This document shows, piece after piece, positions 51,452-63,016 of a stretch of DNA of 64,000 nt. The position numbers were made by a program, and so were the translations under genes. The notes below the pieces were generated by a model. The model did no database searches. It saw only the letters and a list, made by a program, of their open reading frames with translations, and was not told the DNA's origin. How positions within the stretch are numbered: the stretch's first letter is position 1; each line of letters starts with the position of its first letter. This stretch comes from Terriglobia bacterium (lineage in GTDB: Bacteria > Acidobacteriota > Terriglobia > Bryobacterales > UBA6623). The DNA is taken from the NCBI GenBank assembly GCA_009841225.1, contig VXMF01000037.1, positions 1-64,000 on the forward strand, written 5' to 3'.

Positions 51452-52243
51452 GTGAGATCCGAACGATGCAACTCTGGGATCGGGGAAAATGCCCTTGGTG
51501 GAGAACCTAGTCAATACGAGCGACAGGACGCACCAAGCTTCGAGAAATCCGGCGAAGCGGACGGCTCCGACTCTTGCGGTGAGGCGACCAAACCGGTCAA
51601 CGAATTGAATCACGAAGAGGAGTTCGAGAAGGCCTGGGCCGACCCACGCAACACCCGAGTCGAGCTGCCTCCGGTTGACATCAACCTAGTGCTCGCCAAG
51701 TACTACCGCACGAACGAACCGCTCACGTTCACGCGGACCATGCTTTGGGACATGGAGGTGAAAAAGGCGTATCGGCCCGACCTATATATCCCTTCCGTTG
51801 TGTTAGAAGGCAGTGCCCGCTATTGGCAGCAGCGGGCGGCGGCCAACGGAGCCGAGTCCTTCGTTCGATCCTCGCAGCAGCGCCTCTGGCTTGAGCCGCG
51901 AGAGCGCGGGTCGGTCCTAGAACAGGTCTTCCTCAACCCGGCGCAGCAGCGTGCCACTTTCATCGGAGCAGCGGAACTTCTCGATGAGGACGGGAACGCG
52001 CTTCGAGCCGGCAACAGACAGCCTCTCTTTCACGTTGAGCACTCGGTAGACGGAGACGAATCGCGCCCCCTGAACCGGTGGCGGATCGTTTACCTAACGG
52101 GCAGGCCCGAGCAGAAGCTGATCGAGCGGTTCAATCTTGCAAGGCAGGTGTGGCTCCGTGAGTTCATCGAAATCTATATCCGACAGGACTTGGGGATCGA
52201 TCTCACCCGGAGGCCATCTTCTGACGCGAAACCAGTGTGCTAG
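51452..52243 (+). CDS. Unrecognised 263-residue protein
   Basis: No family recognised. The first 50 residues are hydrophilic and probably disordered. From LPPVDINLVLAKYYRT onward the sequence looks like a folded, tryptophan- and arginine-rich domain without transmembrane segments or signal peptide. Segments such as EPLTFTRTMLWDMEVKKAY and PLNRWRIVYLTGRP are rich in charge pairs. The frame is open throughout and codon use matches neighbours, so I consider it real. GTG at the chosen start or TTG at 51605 could initiate. It precedes a two-domain VOC protein by about 130 bases on the same strand and may form an operon with it. Confidence 0.6.
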   Translation: MRSERCNSGIGENALGGEPSQYERQDAPSFEKSGEADGSDSCGEATKPVNELNHEEEFEKAWADPRNTRVELPPVDINLVLAKYYRTNEPLTFTRTMLWDMEVKKAYRPDLYIPSVVLEGSARYWQQRAAANGAESFVRSSQQRLWLEPRERGSVLEQVFLNPAQQRATFIGAAELLDEDGNALRAGNRQPLFHVEHSVDGDESRPLNRWRIVYLTGRPEQKLIERFNLARQVWLREFIEIYIRQDLGIDLTRRPSSDAKPVC

Positions 52244-52398
52244 CGTTAGGAGCGAATTCACGGCCGAATCCAGCCCGGAAAGCACGAGCACAATACCGAA
52301 GCGTTGAAGTCTCTGGTCATTCCGTCGCACAACTATGCGATTCGAATGACCTTGAAGGGTCCAGAATCGTCGTGACCGACAAGCCTGAGAGCGCTCAG

Positions 52399-53313
52399 AT
52401 GAAGATTCGGGACATTCGCCACGTCGGGCTGCTGTCGCCAGCGATCGCGGCCCACGCCAAGTTCTATCTCGAGGATTGGGGGCTCCAATCGGCCGGAGAA
52501 GACCAACACGCACGATATTTCCGCGGATCGTCGGCCGAGCACCACATTCTAAGCCTGCATCCGGCTGACAGGCGCGGGCTCCACCACCTAGCCTTTAGCC
52601 TCGACGGACGCGCAGCGGTCGACGCGGCGGCAACCGAATTGGAGCGGCAGGGAACTGCGGTCGTGGCGCGGCCAAACGAACTGGACAGACCCGGTGGCGG
52701 ATACGGACTACGGTTTCTGGACCCGGAGAACCGCTGCATCGAACTATCTGCCGGCGTGACCGAACACTCCAATGGCTGGTCGGCCAAGGGAGCCGGGCCC
52801 CGCCGGCTCTGCCACGTGGTCTTGAACACTGCGCGGTTCGATCAGGTTGTGAAGTTCTACACCGCCGTGCTTGGGTTCCGAGTCTCGGACTGGAATGAGA
52901 ACCAGATGGCGTTCTTGCGATGCAGCCGGAAACATCACGTAATCGCCTTCAATCGCTTAGATCACGCGTCGGTCAACCATGTTGCGTACGTGATGGCGAA
53001 CGTGGACGGCGTGATGAGGGGTCTGAGCAACCTTCGTGCCCGAGGCCAGGAACCCGACTGGGGACCTGGACGACATGGCCCGGGCAACAACATCTTCTGC
53101 TACTACAAGGATCCGGCCGGTTACGTGTCCGAGTTCTCCAGCGACATGGAGCACATCGAAGACGAAGCAGCGCACGAACCCGCAGTCTGGAGACGCGTGC
53201 CGGAACAGATCGACCAATGGGGTACGGCCGGGCCGCCCAGCGACGATGTCCGGAAGGCAATGGCCGGCGACCCCGACCCGGGCTGGGACGTGAAGGACGT
53301 CCCTGCGGATTGA
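52399..53313 (+). CDS. Two-domain VOC / extradiol-dioxygenase-like protein
   Basis: 304 residues with two vicinal-oxygen-chelate modules (about 1-120 and 130-270). The C-terminal module keeps the likely iron ligands: His in LCHVVLNT, His in NHVAYVM and Glu in YVSEFSSDME. This matches extradiol catechol dioxygenases such as 2,3-dihydroxybiphenyl dioxygenase. A ring-cleaving role is plausible, but VOC proteins are diverse. The start is uncertain: ATG here, or GTG nine codons upstream. Other aromatic-degradation genes are not seen. Confidence 0.8.
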   Translation: MKIRDIRHVGLLSPAIAAHAKFYLEDWGLQSAGEDQHARYFRGSSAEHHILSLHPADRRGLHHLAFSLDGRAAVDAAATELERQGTAVVARPNELDRPGGGYGLRFLDPENRCIELSAGVTEHSNGWSAKGAGPRRLCHVVLNTARFDQVVKFYTAVLGFRVSDWNENQMAFLRCSRKHHVIAFNRLDHASVNHVAYVMANVDGVMRGLSNLRARGQEPDWGPGRHGPGNNIFCYYKDPAGYVSEFSSDMEHIEDEAAHEPAVWRRVPEQIDQWGTAGPPSDDVRKAMAGDPDPGWDVKDVPAD

Positions 53314-53338
53314 TCCTCGCCAGTGCCGAGGCTCTGGC

Positions 53339-54010
53339 TCAGTTCTCGGCAGGCGGCTGTTCCTCGGCCTCCTCGGCCTGTTCGGGTTCTTCGGGTTCTT
53401 CGGGCGCCTTCCAGCCGAGATCGACGTGGCAGTCTGGCAGGGCCTGACGCAGCTTCTCAGCTCCTTCCGGAGTCACTTGCGTTTGCCACAAGTACAGGCT
53501 CTTCAGGTTCTTGAGCCCCTCCAAGTGAGCGAGTCCGGCGTCAGTCACGCCCGTCAGGTAGAGATTCAGATACGTCAGGCTCTCCAAGCCGGCAAGATGC
53601 TCCAAGCCCGCGTCAGACACCTTTGTCTTTTCTAGGTGAAGGCGCTTGAGCGCTGTCAGCCCGGCCAGGTGTACGAGGCCCTCGTCAGTGACATCAGTCC
53701 CTCCCAGATGGAGCGACACCAAGCGTCCGAGGTCTTTCAGAATCCCGAGCTCGCCGTCCAAGGCGGGCGACTCCGGACCTTCGGAATCCGTGGCGTCGAC
53801 CTGGCGAAGGCCGTCCTGGCTCCGTCCGAGGTGGAAGGCGATCTCCACCGCGGGATCGTCCGCGGCAACCCGCATGACCCGCCCACCCAGCTCCTGGATC
53901 TTCTCCACTAGGGCGGGATCGGGCCCATCCTCTGAGCTGCCCTCTTGCTGGGCGGCTCCGTTCCAAGTCACTCCTAAGAGCAACAGAATCGCAATCGTGG
54001 CACTCCTCAC
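53339..54010 (-). CDS. Exported leucine-rich-repeat protein
   Basis: 223 residues. A signal peptide (MRSATIAILLLLGV) is followed by a variable region and four leucine-rich repeats of about 24 residues with the pattern LxxLxLxxTxVTDxGLxHLxGL (about 100-195). This LRR type is common in Planctomycetes and related phyla. The C-terminus is an acidic Glu/Pro tail (EEPEEPEQAEEAEEQ). The start is GTG, but its ribosome binding site AAAGGAGGTT is nearly perfect. Probably a periplasmic or surface binding protein. Confidence 0.8.
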   Translation of the reverse strand: MRSATIAILLLLGVTWNGAAQQEGSSEDGPDPALVEKIQELGGRVMRVAADDPAVEIAFHLGRSQDGLRQVDATDSEGPESPALDGELGILKDLGRLVSLHLGGTDVTDEGLVHLAGLTALKRLHLEKTKVSDAGLEHLAGLESLTYLNLYLTGVTDAGLAHLEGLKNLKSLYLWQTQVTPEGAEKLRQALPDCHVDLGWKAPEEPEEPEQAEEAEEQPPAEN

Positions 54011-54406
54011 GGGAACCTCCTTTGCTCAACCAAGATCGGATTGTTCGCTTGCAATGACTCTTCGGAGGATGCGCCGCCGTGTGCCGTAGGGCATTGACCG
54101 CACTCAGCCTCCGACTGTGTCCAGCACCGTCAACTCGACCGGCTGCCCCGGCGGGCGGCACCGACATCCTGCTGGAATGAGTGCCGGACCACCACCGCCC
54201 CGGAACACCAGGCAGAAGGAACGCGGCTGGAACTGCCGTCATTCTAATATCGTGATGCGGGCGTTGAAAACCTCAAGCGAGTTCCGGCCACGTCCCGAAA
54301 CTCCGCGACGCACGGATCCCTCGAACTCTTGCATACCGGACATTGGTTCGGTCACGCGACCAAGGTCTTGCAGGCTCGGCCTTTACGCGGCCGGAAGGCC
54401 TGCGCC
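54011..54406. other. Intergenic stretch between divergent LRR and sulfatase genes
   Basis: It contains the strong ribosome binding site of the LRR gene at its left end and presumably both promoters. Frames here are short or arginine-rich; no gene, tRNA or repeat was recognised. Confidence 0.55.
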
Positions 54407-55825
54407 ATGCTATTGGGCATGCGACGGGCCTTGCTGGCAATCCTGATGTGCGGGGCCTGCTCCGGGCCCGATGCGAGTCTCGCCCCGGCCGGGGAGCCAC
54501 AGCCGCCGAACTTCGTGGTCATCCTGGCGGACGATCTGGGATACGCCGATGTCGGGTTCCAAGGGCTGCGAGACTTTGCAACACCTAACATCGATCGCCT
54601 TGCCGCCAGGGGCGTCCGCTTCACCAACGCCTACGTGAGCCACCCCTACTGCAGCCCGTCACGGGCCGGGCTGCTCACCGGGCGCTACCAGCACCGGTTC
54701 GGCCACGTCCACAATCCAAAATTCCGCGCCGGGGAAGGCCTGCCGCTGAGCGAGACGCTGCTGCCTCAAGCCCTCGCCGAGGCCGGCTACGTGAGCGGCA
54801 TCGTCGGCAAGTGGCATCTGGGGGATGCGCCCCGATTCCACCCGTTGGAGCGCGGGTTCGACGAGTTCTTCGGCTTGCTTGGCGGCGGTCACGATTACTT
54901 CAAGTCGGCTGGCAGCGACGCTGGGGAGTACTTGATCCCGCTCGAAGCGCACGGCGAGCCGATCCCCGTGGAAGGCTACCTGACCGAACAGCTCACACAG
55001 GCGGCCGTCGACTTCGTCCGGCGCCATGCAGAAGATCCGTTCTTCCTGTACCTGGCCTACAACGCTCCCCACGGTCCCTTGCAGGCGCCGCCGGAGTTGC
55101 TGGACCGGGTCAGCTCTATCGGCGACCCGCGGCGCCAGACCTATGCCGCGATGGTGACTTCGCTGGATGACGGCGTGGGAGAGGTGCTCGCTCTGCTCGA
55201 GGATCTCGGGATCGGCGACAGCACGATGGTCTATTTCTTGAGCGACAATGGCGGCCCCACACCCGCCAATGCCTCCGACAATGCTCCGCTGCGGGCGACC
55301 AAGGGCACGGTCTACGAGGGCGGGGTACGCGTGCCCTTCGTGCTGGCCTGGCCCGGCCGGCTGCCGGCTGGGAGCATCTATGACGCGCCGGTCAGCGCGC
55401 TGGACATCTTTCCCACGGCCGTCGCGACGGCTGGGATCGAGGCGCCAAGAAACCTCGACGGCGTCAACCTAATGCCCTACCTGCTCGGCGCTGAGAGCGC
55501 ACCGCCGCACGAGCAACTGTTCTGGCACTCCGACGAGGGCGGGCAATTCGCCACGCGCACCGCTGAGCACAAGCTGGTGCGCGTCCTCAACCGTGAACCT
55601 GAACTGTACGCAATTGGCGAAGATATCTCCGAGAGCAATCCGGTCAGCGAAGACGACGGCCTGATCCAGGAACTCTCCGGATCGCTAGAGTCGTGGCATG
55701 CCCCCCATCCGCCTCCAGCTTGGCCCGGTACGCGAGGCGAGCGTCCGGTGCATCCGAACACGGCCAAAGGCTTGGGCGCGGACCAAGCCGAGCTCGACGC
55801 CTGGATGGCGCGACGGGGCAAGTGA
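54407..55825 (+). CDS. Type I sulfatase, lipoprotein
   Basis: About 472 residues. The N-terminus (MLLGMRRALLAILMCGAC) is a lipoprotein signal with a lipid cysteine around residue 15 or 18. The sulfatase core has the metal motif ILADDLGYADVG and the signature CSPSR, with Cys82 as the formylglycine site. The second metal site is LSDNGGPT. The motif GKWHLGD is the usual conserved lysine block. GGAAGG eight bases upstream supports this ATG. The likely substrate is a sulfated carbohydrate. It is the third sulfatase in the window and the only one predicted to be lipidated. Confidence 0.9.
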   Translation: MLLGMRRALLAILMCGACSGPDASLAPAGEPQPPNFVVILADDLGYADVGFQGLRDFATPNIDRLAARGVRFTNAYVSHPYCSPSRAGLLTGRYQHRFGHVHNPKFRAGEGLPLSETLLPQALAEAGYVSGIVGKWHLGDAPRFHPLERGFDEFFGLLGGGHDYFKSAGSDAGEYLIPLEAHGEPIPVEGYLTEQLTQAAVDFVRRHAEDPFFLYLAYNAPHGPLQAPPELLDRVSSIGDPRRQTYAAMVTSLDDGVGEVLALLEDLGIGDSTMVYFLSDNGGPTPANASDNAPLRATKGTVYEGGVRVPFVLAWPGRLPAGSIYDAPVSALDIFPTAVATAGIEAPRNLDGVNLMPYLLGAESAPPHEQLFWHSDEGGQFATRTAEHKLVRVLNREPELYAIGEDISESNPVSEDDGLIQELSGSLESWHAPHPPPAWPGTRGERPVHPNTAKGLGADQAELDAWMARRGK

Positions 55826-55889
55826 CCGCTAATCACTCGTCCTGACCCGAGACGCTCGGACCTGAGCTGCCCGGGGATTCTCCACCGGT

Positions 55890-58800
55890 TCAGAACTGCA
55901 CTCTGAGTCCCACCTGCGCGCGTCGAGTGTCACCCAGCCCGCTTCGCAACGACCCATCGAAGTTGAAGAGGAGCGAGCCAACCGCAGGATCGACGAAATT
56001 GTCCGCGTTAGTCAGGTTGAACACCTCGAAGACCGGCTCGAAGAAGGCGCGATCGCGGATCGAGAAACGCCTTGACAGGCGCAGGTCCCATGTGAGGAAG
56101 TCGTTCTCGCGCCGCAGCGTATTGCGTCGCAGGATCGAGCCGTCCGCGCAGATCCTGTCCGACGGCTGCGCGGCCCTCGCCCCCGGATCTGAACATCGCT
56201 CGGACACAGGAGAGGGAGACAGGTAGCGGAAGATGTGGCTCAGCTGGATCCCCCAGCCGAGAGTGGTCAGAACGTATCCGCTGACTTGGTGGCGCCGATC
56301 CCGATCGGACCAGCCGAACTCTGGCTCGAGATTGCCGGCGTGGGCATAGCGAAACACGAACGGGTCGCGCTCGTTGTCGTCGTCGGAGCGATCGAAGGCC
56401 AGCGTGTAGTGCACCTCGAATGCCAACGGGCGCCCCCTGAGGTTGCCGCGCCCGCGCAGGCCGGCGACCAGGGCGTGGTAGCGAGATCGCGCGCTGCTCT
56501 CGGCGACGGTGAGCGTGTTGATGCCGCCTCCCGACGGATGCGTGCCGATGCCGAACGGTGTCCCGAACGCTGCATCGTTGCGGTTGACGAAGCGGAACAA
56601 GTGGTCCGTGCGGGCGTGGATGTATCCCAAGTTGGCGGCAATCCCCTGCCCGAGGTCGCGCTCAAGGCCGACCTTAGAGGACCAGGTCCGAGGCAGCTCC
56701 AAGTCGCGGTCGGCGACGTGGATATCGGGCAGGAACGGGGCTGCCTCGGAGGCATCGAGCTGGCGGTCGATGGCGGGAACAGGACCGAGCCCTGATGCCG
56801 CGCTGCTGCGGAAGAGCGTTTGCTGAAACGCGCCGTTGGTGGAGCGGTGCTGGGCAAACACCAGCATCGGAATCCTTGCTACGTACGAACCGGCGTTGGC
56901 GCGCAGCACGGTTCGTCCGTCGCCAGAGAGGTCCCACGCCAGGCCGAGGCGCGGCTGGAGATTGTCGAGGTCGTCCGGAATCCGGCCGTCCGAGGGGAAC
57001 CTGGGATCGTCGAGGTACGGCGCAAAGAACGCGTCGGTGGGTTCAATGAATACGTCCGGGTGCCACGTTCCGTCCCAGCGCAAGCCGAGATCCAACGTGA
57101 CGCGCTTGTGCGGCTGCCACGAATCCTGCACGAACAGGCCCGTCTCGTGGACCGGGAACGACTGATGCCCGAGGCGCTCGGCGGGGACTCCGGAAACCGT
57201 CGCCGACTGCAGGTAGAGCAGGACGGGACCGCTGACCGCGGAGCCGGGCGGGCAAGCCCCGGCAGCACTGGCGGATCCGTCGCTGCAGGTGACATAGCTA
57301 TCGCCGTGCGTGACGAAGCCGACGAAGCCCGGGACCGAATCAAACACGTAGCGGCTGTTCGCGAATCCGACGAACTGCTGCTCGACGGAAGTCCGGTTGT
57401 ACTCCGCCCCGGCCTTTACGAGATGGCTCCCCGTTGCGAATGAGACGTTGTCAACCACCTGCAGGCGCGTGTCGAACGCCGGCTTGATCGGAAGGAAGAA
57501 CGGCAGCCCGATACGGAATCCGTCCGCGAAGTCCATCGCGATGTCCGGAAACGGTCGCCCGCCAAGTTCGGCGAACTGAGGCGGTCCCGGCAACCGAGCC
57601 CCGGGAATCAGCGGTCCCTGATACCAGCGCGGACGGTCTTCTCGCGCCACCTGCACGCGGAATTCGTTGGACAGGGCGTTGGTCAGCAGCGAGCGCAGAC
57701 TTCCATTGACCGCGTGCGAGAGGTCTCCTTCGATTCCGTTTGCCGATGCGCCCCACGAATCGACGTCGAACGTCCCGTTCACTTGCTCCGACCAGGTGTA
57801 GTTGTACTTGACCGAGGCTTGGTGCCGATCATCGATATTGAGGTCCAGCTTGGCCAGCAGCGCTCGCGCGCTGTCGGTGCGGCGGATCGGCCCGAACTCC
57901 CCGTCGAACAGGCCCGGCCAGCGCCTCTGCAGGAAGTCCTCCAGCATCCGCAGGTTCTCGGGATTGGCAACGCGGCGGTTCGTCTGCTTGGTCTCGGCGC
58001 CTGCCTGCTGGTCATAGGCCAGGAAGTAGAAAACCCGGTCCCGCGCGACGGGACCGCCCAAGGTCGCGCCAACCTGATTCCGGTAGAACTCCGGCCGGCC
58101 GCCCCCGCGCATCGCGGGGAAGGGGGCGGCAATCTCATCCCACTGCCCGAAGTAGTGGGCCGTGCCGTTGACCTGGTTGGTCCCCGACTTGGTGATCACG
58201 TTGACGAAGCCTCCCGAGGAGCGGCCGAACTCTGCAGTGGCACCCTGATTGACCACCACCAGCTCCTCGATGGCGTCCTGATTGAACGTAAAAGCCGGCC
58301 GCTGGCCGCCGCGCTGCTCCCCGAAGAACGGGTTGTTGAAGTCCGCGCCGTCGACGATGAAGTTGTTGAAAATGCCCCGCTGGCCGCTGATATTCAGCTC
58401 GTCGCCGTCCGGCCCCTGCGAGATCGCCGTGCCCGGGGTAAGCAGGGTCATGTTCATGAAATTGCGGCCGTTGCTCGGCAGTCCGTAGACAACGTCCTCC
58501 CGCATCCGCTGCGAACTGGTCACGTCCGCAGTGTCAAGCGTGGCAGGCAGCTCACTGACCACCGTGACGGTCTCTGTCGTCACGAGCCGGAGGTCGACCG
58601 TCAGGTCGAGCGTTTCCCCGACCCGCAACGTGACTCCCTCGATGCGCTCGGTGCTGAATCCGTCGGTCGGGGCCGCTACGGTGAGATCGTAGGTGCCGGG
58701 CGGCAGCAGGGGCCGCACGAAAGTCCCGGAAGCGGAGGTTTCCACGCGGGTCAGCAGATCAGTCTCCCGGTGCTGCGCAGTGACGACGGCGCCGCGGAGC

Positions 58801-58967
58801 GGATCGCCCGCCGGATCGCGGACCGTGCCGCGAATGACCCCGGTCGTCGCTCCCGCCTGGGCCGCTAGCCGCGACGCACCCAAGTGGAACAGCGCCGCTC
58901 CTAGCAACGCTAAGGCTAGCCCGCGGACGACACGGGAGCGGAGGCAGGAGGCGATGCCCGTCCGCAT
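55890..58967 (-). CDS. TonB-dependent receptor-like protein with carboxypeptidase-regulatory domain
   Basis: About 1025 residues. The signal peptide ends near RLAAQ. A carboxypeptidase-regulatory sandwich follows (IRGTVRDPAGDPLRGAVV), then a plug domain with NVITKSGTNQVNG, and a long barrel that ends VQF. It is the second Oar-like protein in the window. The start is fixed by GAGG eight bases upstream and by a minus-strand TATAAT at plus-strand 59052-59057; longer frames begin upstream of that promoter. It is divergent from a PSCyt1/DUF1549/DUF1553 gene. The ligand is unknown; a glycan or a protein-bound metabolite is plausible. Confidence 0.9.
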   Translation of the reverse strand: MRTGIASCLRSRVVRGLALALLGAALFHLGASRLAAQAGATTGVIRGTVRDPAGDPLRGAVVTAQHRETDLLTRVETSASGTFVRPLLPPGTYDLTVAAPTDGFSTERIEGVTLRVGETLDLTVDLRLVTTETVTVVSELPATLDTADVTSSQRMREDVVYGLPSNGRNFMNMTLLTPGTAISQGPDGDELNISGQRGIFNNFIVDGADFNNPFFGEQRGGQRPAFTFNQDAIEELVVVNQGATAEFGRSSGGFVNVITKSGTNQVNGTAHYFGQWDEIAAPFPAMRGGGRPEFYRNQVGATLGGPVARDRVFYFLAYDQQAGAETKQTNRRVANPENLRMLEDFLQRRWPGLFDGEFGPIRRTDSARALLAKLDLNIDDRHQASVKYNYTWSEQVNGTFDVDSWGASANGIEGDLSHAVNGSLRSLLTNALSNEFRVQVAREDRPRWYQGPLIPGARLPGPPQFAELGGRPFPDIAMDFADGFRIGLPFFLPIKPAFDTRLQVVDNVSFATGSHLVKAGAEYNRTSVEQQFVGFANSRYVFDSVPGFVGFVTHGDSYVTCSDGSASAAGACPPGSAVSGPVLLYLQSATVSGVPAERLGHQSFPVHETGLFVQDSWQPHKRVTLDLGLRWDGTWHPDVFIEPTDAFFAPYLDDPRFPSDGRIPDDLDNLQPRLGLAWDLSGDGRTVLRANAGSYVARIPMLVFAQHRSTNGAFQQTLFRSSAASGLGPVPAIDRQLDASEAAPFLPDIHVADRDLELPRTWSSKVGLERDLGQGIAANLGYIHARTDHLFRFVNRNDAAFGTPFGIGTHPSGGGINTLTVAESSARSRYHALVAGLRGRGNLRGRPLAFEVHYTLAFDRSDDDNERDPFVFRYAHAGNLEPEFGWSDRDRRHQVSGYVLTTLGWGIQLSHIFRYLSPSPVSERCSDPGARAAQPSDRICADGSILRRNTLRRENDFLTWDLRLSRRFSIRDRAFFEPVFEVFNLTNADNFVDPAVGSLLFNFDGSLRSGLGDTRRAQVGLRVQF

Positions 58968-59051
58968 GCATCGGCCTCGCCGGGGGGACAAGGAGAGCCG
59001 GGGACCCGGAGGCCACTGTCTGAGACCCGCGGACACCGGATTCAAAGCGGA

Positions 59052-59057
59052 ATTATA
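59052..59057 (-). promoter_or_regulatory. -10 TATAAT for the second TonB-dependent receptor
   Basis: Perfect consensus on the minus strand. It predicts a leader of about 78 bases. The -35 is weak. Confidence 0.5.
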
Positions 59058-59143
59058 CACGTTGGCGTCCAAGAGCGTCCCGTCCAGCGCCATGCCATGG
59101 TGGGATGTCGCTTCGCCGCGTGATTCCCGATCGAGCAACTCGT

Positions 59144-59149
59144 TATACT
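59144..59149 (+). promoter_or_regulatory. -10 TATACT for the PSCyt1/DUF1553 gene
   Basis: Transcription would begin near 59156, giving an 18-base leader to the ATG at 59174. It also rules out the in-frame ATG at 59105, which would precede the transcript. Confidence 0.5.
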
Positions 59150-59173
59150 GTCGCCGTAGGGGAACACGGCGGA

Positions 59174-61547
59174 ATGGGGCATCCCAGCCAGTTCGCCGAC
59201 CGTCAGAGCAAGGGGCACATCGGCTCGTTCAAACTGTCGGCGGGCCGAATCGCGAGCTACGCATTCGGCACGGTCGTCTTGTCGTTGCCCTCGCTTCCGG
59301 CAACTGCACCTAACGACTTGGCCGAAGCGGCCACGTCCATCATCAAGACCCATTGCACGGCCTGCCACGGGCAGGCGCGCATGTCCGGGCTCGACCTTCG
59401 CAGCGCGGCAAGCGCGCTCGCGGGCGGCACGCGGGGGCCCGCCGTCATCGCTGGAGACGCCGCGACAAGCTTGTTGGTGCGTGCGGTGAGGGGAACTGCG
59501 GAGCTTTCCATGCCGCCCGGGGACTCTAAGCTGTCTGACCAACAGATTGATGCACTCGCGGATTGGATCAACGCCGGTGCTCCCTGGCCAGAAACGGACG
59601 CAGGAGACGAAACTCACACTTGGTGGTCGTTCAAGCGTCCCGTCCGTCCGGCGCTGCCGGATCTAGTCGGCGATGACTGGGTGCGGAACCCGATCGACGC
59701 ATTCGTGCTGGCCAAGCTGAACGAGCAGGGCCTGCGTCCGGCCGAGCCCGCTGCTCGCAGCGTCCTCGCCCGCCGCGCCTACTTTGACCTGCACGGCCTG
59801 CCACCGACCCCGGAAGCGGTTCGGGAGTTTGTCGAAGACCAGTCCCCGGACGCCTACGAGAAGTTGATCGACCGGCTGCTGGAGTCGGAGCGCTACGGGG
59901 AGCGCTGGGGCCGCTACTGGCTCGATCTGGTGCGCTACGCAGACACGTCCGGGTTCGAGACAGACCACTTCTACACCACTGCATGGCGCTACCGGGATTA
60001 CGTGATCGAGTCCTTCAATCGCGACAAGCCCTTTACCACGTTCGTGCGCGAGCAGATCGCCGCCGACGAGCTGTGGCCGACCGACATGGACTTGGAAGGA
60101 ACGCTCGAACTGCCGGAGGAGAAGCGCCGAAACGTCCACCGCCGGATCGGCACCAGCTTGTTCACGCTGGGAGCCTTTCCCGTCGAATACACCTACTACG
60201 GGGACTTGTACCGCGCCGAGTGGCGCGCCGAGGCCATCGATGCGATCGGGTCTGCGTTTCTCGGACTTACCCTAGAATGCGCCCGCTGCCACGACCACAA
60301 GTCCGATCCGATCAGCCAGCGGGAGTATTACGGCCTAACGGCGTTCTTCGCAGGGAGCGCGGAAACGCAAGTCCCGCTGGTCAGCTTGTTCGACTTGCAG
60401 ACAAACACACGCGCGTTCCCGCTGCTCGAGCAGGCTCGTGTTCTCAAGCGCATGGCCAAGGCGACCCAGAGGGACTTGAGCCCTCAGCAGCGCAACGAGA
60501 TGCTGCAGCGCCTCGGCGAGGCCTACCTGAACGCTCCGGAACCCTACGCGAGCGCCAAGGTCCTGGGCCACGAGGAAACCGTGCCCGAAACCTACGTGCT
60601 GGCTCACGGGGATTTCCGGCAGCAAGGCGAATTGGTGAAGCCCGGCTTCCCCGCGGCCTTGCCAGATGGCCCGCCGCTCGACGAGCCGGAGGGAGTCCGG
60701 TTCGTGCCGCGCCGCCGTGCCGCCCTCGCCGAGTGGCTGACCTCGGATCAGCAGCCGCTGCTGGGTCGCGTGATGGTGAACCGGATGTGGCAACACCACT
60801 TCGGGCGGGGCTTGGTGCGCACTCCCAACGAGTTCGGCCGCCACGGCGAGGCCCCGACCCATCCGGAGTTGCTGGACTGGCTCGCGCTGGAGTTCGAGGG
60901 CAGCGACTGGAGCATCAAGGCGATGCACCGCCAGATAATGCTCTCCAGCACGTACCGCTCGGCCAGCGTGGCGAGCGAGCGGAGCATCGCCCGGGACCCG
61001 GACAACCGCTTGCTGGGGCGCATGAACAGGCGCCGACTGGATGCGGACGCCATCCGCGATTCGATCCTCGCGGTCGCCGGGACCCTGAACCTGAAGATGG
61101 GCGGTGTGGGCGTGATCCCGCCCCTTACCAGCGAGGAAATCCTGGCTGCGCGCACGCCGCGCATGTGGCCTGCCAACCCCGACCCGTCCGAGCACGTCCG
61201 CCGGAGCGTCTACCTGCAGGTCAAGCGCTCCATGGCCGTTCCCATGCTGCAGATCTTTGACGCGCCCGACACTGCGCGCAGCTGCGCCCGCCGGGAGACC
61301 TCGACGGTCGCCCCGCAGGCGCTGGCCATGATGAACAGCTCATTCGTGCTGGAGCAGGCCGACCATTTCGCGGCCCGGCTGCGAGACCTAGGCGGGGACG
61401 AGCTCGGCAGCCAGGTCGACGCAGGCTGGGCCCTTGCCTTGGGCCGGGGTCCCACGGATGCCGAGCGCCAGACCGCCCTCGACTTCCTCGAGCGGAACTC
61501 GCTGCCGCAACTGTGCCTGATGCTGTTCAATATGAACGAGTTCGTGT

Positions 61548-61558
<11 letters not shown>
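59174..61558 (+). CDS. PSCyt1-DUF1549-DUF1553 protein
   Basis: About 794 residues. A signal sequence (GRIASYAFGTVVLSLPS) is followed by a single cytochrome c haem motif, CTACH (Cys61, Cys64, His65), in the planctomycete cytochrome C domain (PSCyt1, about 45-130). DUF1549 (PSCyt2) with IDAFVLAKL and RYGERWGRYWLDLVRYADT comes next. DUF1553 (PSD1) occupies the C-terminal half (VNRMWQHHFGRGLV, DADAIRDSILAVAGTL). These large proteins are encoded with DUF1501 partners and are thought to act in polysaccharide degradation, but the chemistry is unproven. The start was chosen from the promoter position. Confidence 0.88.
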
Positions 61559-62975
<1,417 letters not shown>

Positions 62976-63016
62976 CCAAGTCTGGTAAGCTTGCGTCCGC
63001 AGCGCAGGTCTCGCCA

